A stretch of 64,000 nt of DNA from Azoarcus sp. CIB. GTDB taxonomy: Bacteria; Pseudomonadota; Gammaproteobacteria; Burkholderiales; Rhodocyclaceae. The notes beneath the pieces are model-generated. The model was given only the letters and a program-made list of their open reading frames with translations, was not told the DNA's origin and searched no databases. Where the stretch lies: NCBI RefSeq assembly GCF_001190925.1, contig NZ_CP011072.1, positions 3,534,001-3,598,000 on the forward strand, given 5' to 3'. Both the position numbers and the translations under genes were made by a program. Positions 1-8,562 of the stretch are shown in pieces; within the stretch, counting starts at the first letter, position 1; each line of letters starts with the position of its first letter.

Positions 1-13
1 GGAGGACAGGGGT

Positions 14-1000
14 CTAGTTGCCGTCGGCATCGGTGCGCTGATAGACGGTGCGTCCCGTCGAACGGAACAGGTCGCCCGCGTGCATGAAACTCTCGGAATG
101 GCCGGCGAACAGCGCCCCGTCCTTGCGCAGCAGCGGCCCGAAACGCTTGAGGATGCCGTACTGGGTCGTTTTGTCGAAGTAGATCATGACGTTGCGACAG
201 AAGATCGCATCCAGCGGCCCCTGCACCGGCCACACCGCATCGAGCAGGTTGATGCGCCTGAAGGTCAGCAGGCGCTTCAGCTCCGGCCGCACACGATGCT
301 CGCCCGACGCCAGACCGGCCCCCTGCTCGAAATAGCGCCGCAGCATCTCCGGCGATATGCGCGCCACGCGGTCGTCGCGATACACGCCACGCTCGGCATG
401 CGCGAGGACGCTGGTATCGATGTCGCTGGCGATGATCTGGACAGGCGGGCTGAGCGTATTGAACGCCTCGCACGCCGTGATCGCGAGCGAGTAAGGCTCC
501 TCGCCGGTGGATGCCGCGTTGCACCAGATGCGTAGCGTGCGACGTTCGGCGACGCGCCGCATGCGCTCGGCGAGGATGTCGAAATGGTGCGCCTCGCGGA
601 AGAACGAGGTGAGATTGGTCGTCAGCGAATTGACGAAGGTCTCCCACTCGGTGCGATCGCGCTCGAGGCGGCCGATGTATTGCGCGAAGCTGCGGTCCCC
701 GCATGCGCGCAGCCGCCGCGCCAGCCTGCTGTAGACCATGTCCTGCTTCGCCGGCGACAGGACGATGCCCGCGTGGTCGTAGATGAGCTTACGGATGCGT
801 TCGAAATCGGCCGAAGTCAGCTCGAACTCGCGCTCGCCGGACGCCGACAGCGCCGACGCAGCCGCTGCGGCGGCCATCGCCGCCAGCCCCGGCGCGGAAT
901 TCGCCGCGAAATTGAGGCGAGCGGGGACATCCGCCGTCGTGCGCGCAGCAGTTACCGGCGTTGCGGGCTTGCGACCGAAGGGGGAATCACCAGCAGGCAT
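14..1000 (-). CDS. cheR: CheR-type chemotaxis protein methyltransferase
   Basis: The protein (328 aa) is an S-adenosylmethionine-dependent methyltransferase that methylates glutamates on chemoreceptors for adaptation. Family landmarks are visible: an N-terminal helical CheR domain after an Ala-rich linker of about 55 residues, the NLTSFFRE segment, the SAM-binding segment with GEEPYSLAI, and FCRNVMIYF near the C-terminus. The Ala-rich N-terminal extension is longer than in enteric CheR (about 286 aa), so the true start could lie further in. It follows motB on the same strand after about 55 bp, consistent with a motA-motB-cheR transcript. The gene ends 14 bases from the window edge, so further chemotaxis genes may follow outside. 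Confidence 0.93.
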   Translation of the reverse strand: MPAGDSPFGRKPATPVTAARTTADVPARLNFAANSAPGLAAMAAAAAASALSASGEREFELTSADFERIRKLIYDHAGIVLSPAKQDMVYSRLARRLRACGDRSFAQYIGRLERDRTEWETFVNSLTTNLTSFFREAHHFDILAERMRRVAERRTLRIWCNAASTGEEPYSLAITACEAFNTLSPPVQIIASDIDTSVLAHAERGVYRDDRVARISPEMLRRYFEQGAGLASGEHRVRPELKRLLTFRRINLLDAVWPVQGPLDAIFCRNVMIYFDKTTQYGILKRFGPLLRKDGALFAGHSESFMHAGDLFRSTGRTVYQRTDADGN

Positions 1001-1055
1001 CTTCAGACCACCTTACAGGCCGTGTCCGCACGGCAGCTCATCAAACGAAATCGCA

Positions 1056-2096
1056 TCAGGGTGACTTCACGGGGGGTAGCGGGAGCGGCAAGGGACTGCG
1101 GCCCCTCACCGGCGGTGCGGGCGGCTGGTTCCTGCTCTCGATGTTTTCGCGCAGCTCCGTGCCGTCGAGCGGCTCAGACGAGCCGATATCCAGCGCGCCA
1201 GCCTGGTTGCGCACGGCCTCCTCAGTCTTCTTGTTCATCACGATGATGCTGATGCGACGGTTCATCGGATGAAACAGGTCGTCCTTGCGCAACGGAACCA
1301 TGTCCGCGAGCCCTACGACGCGGATCACCTTGCCGGCTTCCAGACCTCCGACGACCAGCTCGCGGCGTGAGGCGTTGGCGCGGTTGCTCGACAGCTCCCA
1401 GTTCGAGAAGCCGCGCTCGCCACCGGCGTATCGCGCCGAATCGGTGTGCCCAGAGAGGCTCAGCCGGTTGGAAACGTCGTTGAGCGCACGCCCGATCGCC
1501 CGCAGCAGCTCGCGCGTGTACGGCAGCAACTCGTCGCTCGCGGTGTTGAACATGGGGCGGTTCTGCGCATCGACGATCTGGATGCGCAAGCCTTCCGACG
1601 TGATGTCGAGCAGGATCTGATTGCGGAAGGGGCGCAGCTTGGGGTCGGCCTCGACGAGGGCCTCGATGCGCCCCTTCAGGTCCTCGAGCCGTGCGCGTTC
1701 GCGCGTCGCTTCCACGCCTTCGTCGTCGCCCTCGACGCGGTATACCTCGCGTCCCTTGGCTGCATCGAGGTTGATCGAACGGCGCCCTTCGACTTCGCCG
1801 CGCTTGCGTTGGCCGAGGGAACGGGTGAGATCCTCGCCACCGCCCTGGATGATGCTCGAGCTGTCGCCCGCCCCGCTGCCACCCTGCATCGAGACCTTGA
1901 GCGGATTCATGAAGTGGTCGGCGATGCCTTCGAGGTCGCCTTGGGCCGTGGAGCCGAGCAGCCACATCAGCAGGAAGAAGGCCATCATCGCCGTGACGAA
2001 GTCGGCGTAGGCGATCTTCCAGGCGCCCCCGTGTGCCGCGGCTGCGACCTTGTTGACGCGCTTGACGACGATGGGCTGCTGGCTATCGTCGCTCAT
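1056..2096 (-). CDS. motB: Flagellar motor stator protein MotB
   Basis: MotB (346 aa) pairs with MotA to form the proton-conducting stator and anchors it to peptidoglycan. A single membrane segment lies at about residues 28-48. It contains the proton-carrying aspartate in AYADFVTAMM, at position 32, the same number as in E. coli MotB. The C-terminal half is an OmpA-like peptidoglycan-binding domain (about 190-310) with the LSGHTDSARY and NRRISIIV signatures. A Gly/Ser/charged linker of about 100 residues separates the two. It lies 66 bp downstream of motA, in the usual order. The proline-rich tail (PPAPPVRG) is a minor lineage feature. Confidence 0.96.
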   Translation of the reverse strand: MSDDSQQPIVVKRVNKVAAAAHGGAWKIAYADFVTAMMAFFLLMWLLGSTAQGDLEGIADHFMNPLKVSMQGGSGAGDSSSIIQGGGEDLTRSLGQRKRGEVEGRRSINLDAAKGREVYRVEGDDEGVEATRERARLEDLKGRIEALVEADPKLRPFRNQILLDITSEGLRIQIVDAQNRPMFNTASDELLPYTRELLRAIGRALNDVSNRLSLSGHTDSARYAGGERGFSNWELSSNRANASRRELVVGGLEAGKVIRVVGLADMVPLRKDDLFHPMNRRISIIVMNKKTEEAVRNQAGALDIGSSEPLDGTELRENIESRNQPPAPPVRGRSPLPLPLPPVKSP

Positions 2097-2162
2097 GGGC
2101 GTCTCGTGGCGCAGCGGCGGTCAGCGTCGAGCATTGGCAAGGCGACGGCGGTCATTGCGGCC

Positions 2163-3017
2163 TCACCCCTTGCGGGCCTTGATGTCCTGCTCGAGCTCGG
2201 CGAAGGTCGGACGCTCGCTCGAGTACAGCGCCTTGCGCCCGAACTCCACGGCGACCTGCGGGGCGTAGCCGTTCATGCTGGCGAGAAGGACCAGCTTGAT
2301 GCATTCGAACATCTTGCCGCTCTCCTCCACCTGCTGTTCGAGCTGGCTCGCGATCGGCTGCACGAAGCCGTACGAGATCAGGATGCCGAGGAAGGTACCG
2401 ACCAGCGCACCGCCGATCATCTTGCCGAGCACGGCCGGCGGCTGGCCGACCGAGCCCATCACGTTCACGACGCCCATCACCGCGACGACGATACCGAAGG
2501 CCGGCAGCGCGTCGCCTAGCTTGGCCATGACGTGCGGGGCGATATGGGTTTCCTGGTGGTGCGTCTCGATTTCCTTGTCCATCAGGCCTTCGATCTCGAA
2601 GGCATTCAGATTGCCGCCGACCATCATGCGCAGATAGTCGGTCAGGAACTCGACCGCATGATGGTGCGCCATGATGGTGGGGTACTTGGTGAAGATCGCG
2701 CTCGACTCGGGATTGTCGACATCGTTCTCGATCGACATCAGGCCTTCCTTGCGCACCTTCGCAAGCACCTCGTACAGCAGGCCGAGCAGGTCCAGGTACA
2801 TGGCCTTGGTGTAGGGCGAACCCTTGAACAGACTCGGAAGGGCCTTCAACGTCGACCTGAACGCCTTGGGGCCGTTGCTGCCGACAAAGCCGCCGATCAT
2901 CAGGCCGACGATGGCAAGATATTCCATAGGCATCCACAGCGCCATGAGACTGCCATGGACGGCGTACGTGCCGACCGATGCTGCGAGGATGATCAGATAA
3001 CCAATAATGAGGAACAC
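2163..3017 (-). CDS. motA: Flagellar motor stator protein MotA
   Basis: MotA (284 aa) is the four-helix stator subunit that turns proton flow into torque on the rotor. I chose the GTG at 3017 because translation then begins VFLIIGYLIIL, which aligns with the MLxxxGY start of the family. The upstream ATG at 3062 would add 15 charged, Cys-rich residues (MRWRCRACRIDG) unlike any MotA. Visible features are an N-terminal membrane helix pair, a large cytoplasmic loop, and the C-terminal helix pair with GDALPAFGIVVAVMGVV and GTFLGILISYGFVQPIA. The length matches betaproteobacterial MotA (about 285). It heads the motA-motB-cheR run, downstream of a terminator that ends the flhDC transcript. Confidence 0.93.
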   Translation of the reverse strand: MFLIIGYLIILAASVGTYAVHGSLMALWMPMEYLAIVGLMIGGFVGSNGPKAFRSTLKALPSLFKGSPYTKAMYLDLLGLLYEVLAKVRKEGLMSIENDVDNPESSAIFTKYPTIMAHHHAVEFLTDYLRMMVGGNLNAFEIEGLMDKEIETHHQETHIAPHVMAKLGDALPAFGIVVAVMGVVNVMGSVGQPPAVLGKMIGGALVGTFLGILISYGFVQPIASQLEQQVEESGKMFECIKLVLLASMNGYAPQVAVEFGRKALYSSERPTFAELEQDIKARKG

Positions 3018-3117
3018 CGGGAAGCCCCCGTCGATTCGACACGCGCGGCAACGCCACCGCACGCCGGAAGATTTATAGCGATTCTAACGTCACTCGGCGT
3101 GCAAACTTGAACCCGGA

Positions 3118-3148
3118 AATGAAAAGGCCGCCGGCATGTGCGGCGGCC
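3118..3148 (-). terminator. Rho-independent terminator after flhC
   Basis: Read on the minus strand, GGCCGCC (3142-3148) pairs with GGCGGCC (3126-3132) across a short loop, followed by TTTTCATTT. It lies 25 bases past the flhC stop and separates flhDC from motAB, so motA needs its own promoter in the 3018-3117 interval. Confidence 0.75.
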
Positions 3149-3172
3149 CCTGGCGCGGACGGACGCCGCAGA

Positions 3173-3775
3173 TCAGTCGGCGGTGGCGAGCGCCTTGGTC
3201 TTGGCGACGCGCCGCGTGGCCGTGGCGCGCTTGGTGCCCGCCGCCCGCGCGGCCTCGGCGGCGCGCTTGGTCTTGCCGGCGCGCGAGGGCATGTTGCACA
3301 GGCCGCACACGAACTCGTGCGTCGGATCGTAGGCGTGCGCGACGAAATGTCCGCCGCAACTCGTGCACGAGGCCATCTGCAGCAGGTCGGCGTCGAAGAA
3401 GCGCACCAGCGTCCATGCGCGGGTGAGGCTCAGCGCCGGCTCGATCACTTCGGCCTCGATGTGGTCGAGGTACAGGTGATAGGCCTTCAGGATCGCGTCC
3501 AGCCCCTTGAGGCCGGTATGCGCCTGGAAGAAACCGAAGAAGTTCATGAACAGCGACGCATGCACGTTCGGCTGCCAGGTCATGAACCAGTCGGTGGAAA
3601 ACGGCAGCATTCCCTTGGGGGGCGACATGCCGCGGATTTCCTTGTAGATCTTGAGCAGACGCTCGCGGCTGAGCTTGGTTTCGGCTTCCAGCATCTGCAT
3701 GCGGGCACCGAGGCGGACCATTTCGGCCGCGCGCTGGATGTCCTCAGCCTCTTCGATGATGCTCTTGTTCTTCAT
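3173..3775 (-). CDS. flhC: Flagellar master regulator subunit FlhC
   Basis: FlhC (200 aa) joins FlhD in the FlhD4C2 activator that switches on class II flagellar genes. I chose the ATG at 3775 because GGAGA lies just upstream and the protein then starts MKNKSIIEEAEDIQRA, as in the family. The upstream in-frame ATG would add 21 unrelated residues. The zinc site is intact: Cys137, Cys140, Cys157 and Cys160 (CTSC and CGLC), the same positions as in E. coli FlhC. A Lys/Arg/Ala-rich tail (about 168-196) extends past the zinc domain and probably adds nonspecific DNA affinity. It lies 109 bp downstream of flhD. Confidence 0.95.
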   Translation of the reverse strand: MKNKSIIEEAEDIQRAAEMVRLGARMQMLEAETKLSRERLLKIYKEIRGMSPPKGMLPFSTDWFMTWQPNVHASLFMNFFGFFQAHTGLKGLDAILKAYHLYLDHIEAEVIEPALSLTRAWTLVRFFDADLLQMASCTSCGGHFVAHAYDPTHEFVCGLCNMPSRAGKTKRAAEAARAAGTKRATATRRVAKTKALATAD

Positions 3776-3884
3776 CGTATTCTCCTTGCCGCCCCACCCG
3801 GGGGCGCTCCACCGCGATCCTGCAGTGGCCGGCGGCATCCTCTGCCCCTTGCGCCCTGCATCTCCCGCAGCGCCGTGTCGGCGA

Positions 3885-4199
3885 CTATCCCGCCAACCGC
3901 TTCACCGGCTTGCCCGCGGCGAGGATCGCCGCATGCAGGCTGGAACTCGTCTCGTCGCGCCCCTTGCCCGCGAGCAGCCCGGCAAGCAGCGCATCGTCGA
4001 AGCGGAATACCAGCATCTGGCTGCTGGCCATCTTGACCAGCTTGGCGCTCGAGAGTCCCTCGACCAGATCGGCAACGTCCTTGTCGATACCCAGGCGGAA
4101 CATCGCGGTTTCCCGGTCGCTGCGCAGCATCTGCTGCGCCAGCATCAGGTACGCGAGGTTCAGTTCCTTGATTTCCGCCTGAAAATCAGGACGTTTCAT
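3885..4199 (-). CDS. flhD: Flagellar master regulator subunit FlhD
   Basis: FlhD (104 aa) is a small helical partner of FlhC. The segments EIKELNLAYLMLAQQMLRSD and AMFRLGI near the N-terminus are characteristic, and the length is close to the E. coli protein (116). It starts at the ATG at 4199, with a GGGA-type ribosome site upstream (AAAGGGAGCGG). The order flhD-flhC is standard. The roughly 175 bp between this start and the HDOD-GGDEF gene stop at 4376 is A/T-rich for this window and probably holds the flhDC promoter. No clear -35/-10 pair could be fixed. Confidence 0.94.
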   Translation of the reverse strand: MKRPDFQAEIKELNLAYLMLAQQMLRSDRETAMFRLGIDKDVADLVEGLSSAKLVKMASSQMLVFRFDDALLAGLLAGKGRDETSSSLHAAILAAGKPVKRLAG

Positions 4200-4375
4200 T
4201 TCCGCTCCCTTTCAGGGACAAGCGCCATAAAGTTAAAGTGAATTGTGAGCAATTGCAAGGAAATACGCCGAATGGCATGTTGCACATAAGCCACAGGTAA
4301 TAACCACAACACAGCCAAAGCTTTGTATCGAAAGAGAAATACCGAAAGCCCGCGGCTCTCCGAGAAAGCCGAACC

Positions 4376-6400
4376 TCAGTCGGCGGCAGTGACGACGCCA
4401 TCCGATTCGCCGGTCTTCTGGACCGTCGCGACACGGTTGCGCCCCTTCTGTTTGGCGAGATAGGCGCCCAGGTCGGCCTGTTTCATCAACGCGTCGACGT
4501 CGGGCATCCAGTGTTCGCGCATCGCGACGCCGATGCTGGCGCTGATCGCGACGCGCGCGTCGCCGGCCTGCAGCGAAAGACTGTCGAGCGCCTTGCGCAG
4601 GCGTTCGGCGCAGCTCAGGGCGTGGGCCAGATCGGTTTCCGGGCAGATCGCAAGGAACTCGTCGCCACCCGTGCGGCACACGACGTCCTGGCCGCGCAGC
4701 GCGCCGCGCAGGGCGTCGGCCGCGCTGCGCAGGACTTCGTCGCCGACGTCGTGGCCGTAGGTGTCGTTGATCTGCTTGAAGTTGTCGAGGTCGATGATCA
4801 TGCACGACAGCGGGCGCCCCCAGCGCTGCGCGGCGGACCATTCCTGCTGGATGCGGTCGATGGCATAGCGGCGGTTGGGGAAGCCGGTCAGTGCGTCGGT
4901 GAGGGCGGCTTCGTGCAGGCGGCGGTTCGTGACCGCCAGCTGCGACGCGAAATGGCGGATTTCCTCGTGCTCGCGCTCGACCTCCTGCTGCAGGCGCACC
5001 ACGCGCTGGCCGGCCTTGAGGCGCGCGGCGAGCACGCGTGGGCGCAAGGGCTTGGCGATGAAGTCGTCGGCCCCGGCCTCGAAGGCCGCGACGAGGTGTT
5101 CGTCGTCGCCGCTGTGCGTGAGCAGGATCATGTAGATCGCCTGGCCGATGCGCGTCTGCCGCAACGAACGGACAAGGTCCGGGCCGTCGAGTTCGGGCAG
5201 GTTCCAGTCAAGGATCATGATCTGCGGTTGCAGTTCGAGGGCGAACTCCATGCCCGCGCGTCCGTCGCCCGCCTCATGCACTTCGTAATGTGCCTGCTCC
5301 AGCACGGCGCGCAGGCCGGCGCGCGTGCGCGGTTCGTCATCGACGATCAGGGCACGCTGGGGGTGAGCGGCCGGCTCGCCCGACGCCGTGTCGGCGGGCC
5401 CGGGCGTCGCGGGCATGTGGACCGGATTTCGGTTGCGGGCCTGCGCCGCGGCGGGAGCCCTTGCGGCCGCCACGACCACCGGGCCGGCCTCGGCGAGGTT
5501 GGCGAAGTTCGGGGCGCGGGGCTGTTCGAGCTGGAGCATGCCGCCCCATTCCACCCACAGGGCGGCAATGCGCTCGCAATCCGCGACGATGCATTCGCGT
5601 TCGATGCCCAGGCGCGCGCCTTCCGCGAACAGCGTCGCGGCAAGGGCGTTCCGCGCTGCGTCGTCGGAAACGCAGATTTCGGCAACGCAGCGCGCGGCGA
5701 CGAGGACCTGAAGCATCCGGCGCGCCCGCGATCCGTCGGCAAGGTGAGTTTCGTCCGGGTCGTGGGACTGCGCGACGGCATCGATGAAGATTCGCGGCAG
5801 CCCCCAGTCTTCCAGCATCGCACCGGTCAGCTCGCGGTGGTTCATCGCGAACTCGGCCTGCTCCAGCTCGAGCAGCGGTGCAGCGCCGGGCCGGCTTGCC
5901 GCCTCGAGCACGGCTGCGTATTCGGCCGGATAGAGCGTCGCGAGGGAAAGCTCGCCGACGCTGCCGAGCAGGCCGACGGCGAAGAGTTCGTCCGCCGGCG
6001 CGGCGCGGGTGCGCTCGGCGAAGACCTGGGCCGCAAGCGCGCGGGCGAGGGAGACACTCCAGAAACGGTTGTAGTCGAACGCCTGGCAGGCGCCGCGCCG
6101 GTAATGCGACAGCAGCGAGAAGCCGAGCACCATGGTCCGCACGGCGGGCAGGCCGAGGACCATGAGCGCCTCGTGCACCGAGGCGACCGGGCGGCGGCTG
6201 AAGGCGACGAGACCGTTGGCCGCCTTGATGAGCCGGCCGACGAAGGCCGGGTCGGCGCCGATCACCCGCGCGAGTTCGGCTGTCGACACGTCCTGCTGGC
6301 GCGTCAGGCGGATCACCGCGAGCGCGATTCCTTTCGGCGACGGGAGATCGCCGGAAGCGCGGATCTGTTCGAAGCGGGTCGAATCCAACGGGGGAGGCAT
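4376..6400 (-). CDS. HDOD - response receiver - diguanylate cyclase hybrid protein
   Basis: The protein is about 674 aa when started at the ATG at 6400 (MPPPLDSTRFEQ). An upstream in-frame ATG at 6502 would add 34 low-complexity residues. It has three modules: an HDOD domain (about 1-250; LPSPKGIALAVIRL near its start), a response-regulator receiver (about 350-470; VDDEPRTRAGL, phospho-acceptor Asp in MILDWNLPELDG, Lys in FIAKPLRP), and a coiled-coil linker into a GGDEF domain (about 490-660). The active site is canonical GGDEF at about 578, preceded by RGQD five residues upstream, the RxxD product-inhibition site. It should therefore make cyclic di-GMP in response to phosphorylation. It lies directly upstream of flhD on the same strand, suggesting a link to the swim/attach decision. 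No sensor kinase is adjacent. Confidence 0.9.
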   Translation of the reverse strand: MPPPLDSTRFEQIRASGDLPSPKGIALAVIRLTRQQDVSTAELARVIGADPAFVGRLIKAANGLVAFSRRPVASVHEALMVLGLPAVRTMVLGFSLLSHYRRGACQAFDYNRFWSVSLARALAAQVFAERTRAAPADELFAVGLLGSVGELSLATLYPAEYAAVLEAASRPGAAPLLELEQAEFAMNHRELTGAMLEDWGLPRIFIDAVAQSHDPDETHLADGSRARRMLQVLVAARCVAEICVSDDAARNALAATLFAEGARLGIERECIVADCERIAALWVEWGGMLQLEQPRAPNFANLAEAGPVVVAAARAPAAAQARNRNPVHMPATPGPADTASGEPAAHPQRALIVDDEPRTRAGLRAVLEQAHYEVHEAGDGRAGMEFALELQPQIMILDWNLPELDGPDLVRSLRQTRIGQAIYMILLTHSGDDEHLVAAFEAGADDFIAKPLRPRVLAARLKAGQRVVRLQQEVEREHEEIRHFASQLAVTNRRLHEAALTDALTGFPNRRYAIDRIQQEWSAAQRWGRPLSCMIIDLDNFKQINDTYGHDVGDEVLRSAADALRGALRGQDVVCRTGGDEFLAICPETDLAHALSCAERLRKALDSLSLQAGDARVAISASIGVAMREHWMPDVDALMKQADLGAYLAKQKGRNRVATVQKTGESDGVVTAAD

Positions 6401-6578
6401 CGGCGGCGGAAAACGGGGGCTGGATTGTCGCCGCGCTGCAGGCTCGCTGCGGACGGCGTTCGGGTCGGGCGAACTGTACCGTGCCGGGCAGTCGGCTGTC
6501 ACGAAGGACGATCGGCGAAGCGTCGCGGGGATGTGTTACGGGCTAGAATTTGTCCGAACCAACTGGTCGGCGAACACA

Positions 6579-7130
6579 ATGAAATACTGCTCAGACTGCG
6601 GCGCGAACGTCACGCTGCGCATTCCGCCCGGCGACACCTTGCCGCGCCATGTGTGCGCGAGCTGCGGGACGATCCATTACCAGAATCCGAAGATCGTCGT
6701 CGGCGCGATTCCCGAATGGGGCGAACGCATTCTGCTGTGCCGACGCGCGATCGAGCCACGCCACGGGTACTGGACGCTGCCGGCGGGGTTCATGGAGAAC
6801 GCCGAAAGCACGGCCGAGGCGGCCGCACGGGAGACGCTGGAGGAGGCGTGCGCGCGCATCGAGGTGGGCGATCTGTTCACGCTGATCAGCGTGCCGCACA
6901 TCAACCAGGTACATATCGTGTATCGCGCACGCCTGCTGGACCTGGATTTCGGGCCTGGCGAAGAGTCGCTGGAGGTGGCGCTGTTCGAGGAGAAGGACAT
7001 CCCCTGGGACGACATCGCCTTCCGCACGATCGCGCTGTCCTTACGGCACTATTTCGAGGACCGGCGCCGCGGCAGCTTCGGCACACACAACGCGAGCATT
7101 GCGCTGCCGCCGATGGCAACGATTCCCTGA
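6579..7130 (+). CDS. Zinc-ribbon Nudix hydrolase
   Basis: The protein (183 aa) is a Nudix-superfamily pyrophosphohydrolase with an N-terminal zinc ribbon (CSDCG at residues 4-8 and CASCG about 24 residues on). The Nudix box begins with GFMENAE and continues to RETLEEAC. The metal-binding RE and EE are present, but the usual Gly after EExx is Cys and the hydrophobic residue after RE is Thr. This resembles NudC-like or ADP-ribose-type hydrolases; the substrate cannot be told from sequence. I chose the ATG at 6579 because the zinc ribbon starts immediately after it; the longer frame upstream overlaps the divergent HDOD gene. It is followed 10 bp later by guanine deaminase, so the two are probably co-transcribed. 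Confidence 0.88.
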   Translation: MKYCSDCGANVTLRIPPGDTLPRHVCASCGTIHYQNPKIVVGAIPEWGERILLCRRAIEPRHGYWTLPAGFMENAESTAEAAARETLEEACARIEVGDLFTLISVPHINQVHIVYRARLLDLDFGPGEESLEVALFEEKDIPWDDIAFRTIALSLRHYFEDRRRGSFGTHNASIALPPMATIP

Positions 7131-7140
7131 GGACGGGGCG

Positions 7141-8433
7141 ATGCGCGCGATCCGCGGCGAGATCCTGTACTTCACCGGCGATCCTGCCGGCGGGAGTGCG
7201 GACGCGCTGCGGCATTTCGCGGACGGATTGCTGATCGTGCGCGACGGGCGGGTCGCGGAAGCCGGCCCGGCGGATACCCTGCTCGCGAAACTGCCCGCAG
7301 ATATCCGGATCGATGATCGGCGCGGAAGGCTGATCGTGCCCGGATTCGTCGACACGCACATCCACTTCGCACAGACGGACATCATCGCGAGCTCGGGCGG
7401 TCATCTGCTCGAATGGCTCGAACGCCACACTTGGCCGGCCGAACGGCGCTTTGCCGATCCGGACCACGCGGCGGCAGTCGCCGGCTTCTTCTGCGACGAA
7501 CTGCTGCGGAACGGGACGACGACCGCGGCGGTGTTCCCGACCGTGCATCGCGTCTCGGTCGAGGCGCTGTTCGGGGCGGCGCAGCGGCGACGCATGCGCG
7601 TGATCGCCGGCAAGGTGCTGATGGACCGCAACTGCCCGGATTTCCTGCGCGAGACGGCCGAGGACGGCGACGCCGGATCACGGGAACTGATCGCGCAATG
7701 GCATGGCCGGGATCGCCTGCTGTATGCGGTGACGCCGCGCTTCGCGGCGACCTCGACGCCGCAGCAGATGCGGCTTGCGGGGCGGCTATTCGCCGAGCAT
7801 CCAGATCTCTATCTGCAATCCCATCTTGCGGAGAACCGCGCCGAGGTCGCGTGGATCCGCGAGCTGTATCCGGAGGCGCGCAGTTATCTGGACGTCTATG
7901 AGCGCTTCGGGCAGCTCGGTCCGCGCAGCGTGTTCGCGCACTGCGTGTGGCTGGACGACACCGATCGCGGACGCATGGCGGCCAACGGCGCGGCGATGAG
8001 CTTCTGCCCGACTTCGAACCTGTTCCTCGGCTCGGGCCTGTTCGACCTCGCGCAGGCCGACGCCGCGGGAGTACGCGTCGGTATCGGCACCGACGTGGGC
8101 GCGGGGACGAGCTTCTCGATGCTGCAGACGCTCGGCGACGCGTACAAGGTGCTGCAGTTGAACGGGCAGTCGCTGTCGGCCGAGCGGGCCTTCTATCTCG
8201 CGACACTCGGGGGGGCGCGCAGCCTGTATCTGGACGAGCAGATCGGCAGTTTCGCGGCGGGGCGCGAGGCGGATTTCGTCGTGCTCGATCCGGCCGCGAC
8301 GCCGCTGCTGGCACGGCGCAGCGCGGCGTGCGAGACGCTTGCGGAGCGGCTGTTCGTGCTGATGATGCTGGGCGACGACCGGGCCGTCGCCGAGACGTGG
8401 GTGATGGGCGAGCGGGCGTGGCGCCGGGCGTAA
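7141..8433 (+). CDS. guaD: Guanine deaminase
   Basis: Guanine deaminase (430 aa) hydrolyses guanine to xanthine and ammonia in purine salvage and catabolism. It is a metal-dependent amidohydrolase. The metal-binding HxH is His73-x-His75 in FVDTHIHFAQTD. The segment after it (GHLLEWLERHTWPAE) is typical of guanine deaminases and separates it from other amidohydrolases. Further signatures are LQSHLAENRAEVAW and GIGTDVGAGTSFSM. The start at 7141 follows GAGGACGGGG, and the upstream 14 in-frame residues belong to the Nudix gene overlap. It is probably in one transcript with the Nudix hydrolase, a plausible nucleotide-recycling pair. Confidence 0.93.
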   Translation: MRAIRGEILYFTGDPAGGSADALRHFADGLLIVRDGRVAEAGPADTLLAKLPADIRIDDRRGRLIVPGFVDTHIHFAQTDIIASSGGHLLEWLERHTWPAERRFADPDHAAAVAGFFCDELLRNGTTTAAVFPTVHRVSVEALFGAAQRRRMRVIAGKVLMDRNCPDFLRETAEDGDAGSRELIAQWHGRDRLLYAVTPRFAATSTPQQMRLAGRLFAEHPDLYLQSHLAENRAEVAWIRELYPEARSYLDVYERFGQLGPRSVFAHCVWLDDTDRGRMAANGAAMSFCPTSNLFLGSGLFDLAQADAAGVRVGIGTDVGAGTSFSMLQTLGDAYKVLQLNGQSLSAERAFYLATLGGARSLYLDEQIGSFAAGREADFVVLDPAATPLLARRSAACETLAERLFVLMMLGDDRAVAETWVMGERAWRRA

Positions 8434-8439
8434 GCGTTT

Positions 8440-8556
8440 CGTAGGGCGGATGAGCCGCGCAGCGGCGTTATCCGCCGCATGCGGGGCATCCATCGCATGG
8501 AGTGCATCCGTCGCCAGATGCATACGGCGGAAGGCGCTGCGCTTTTCCGCCCTACG
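8440..8556. repeat. Dispersed palindromic repeat element
   Basis: The stretch between the convergent guaD and aacS genes begins CGTAGGGCGGA (8440-8450) and ends with its exact complement TCCGCCCTACG (8546-8556). Internal inverted segments include GCGGCGTTATCCGCC. Short GTAGGGCGGAT...ATCCGCC elements of this form are common dispersed repeats in proteobacterial genomes. A related terminus occurs at about 13004-13014 (CCCGCCCTACG). It may act as a bidirectional transcript end; no T-run is present. Confidence 0.6.
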
Positions 8557-8562
8557 ACGACA

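Noticed and set aside
4240-4255. AATTGTGAGCAATT-like sequence upstream of flhD, resembling a lac operator half
   Set aside because: The match is short and only half of the operator. No LacI-type regulator is present, so chance similarity is likely.
6579-6680. CSDCG and CASCG in the Nudix protein as heme or metal-sensor motifs
   Set aside because: The CxxC pairs lack the following His of heme sites and form an ordinary zinc ribbon.
4511-7234. A 907-residue open frame on the plus strand across the HDOD gene and the Nudix gene
   Set aside because: It is a shadow of the HDOD-REC-GGDEF and Nudix genes; no domain is visible and it crosses both real genes.
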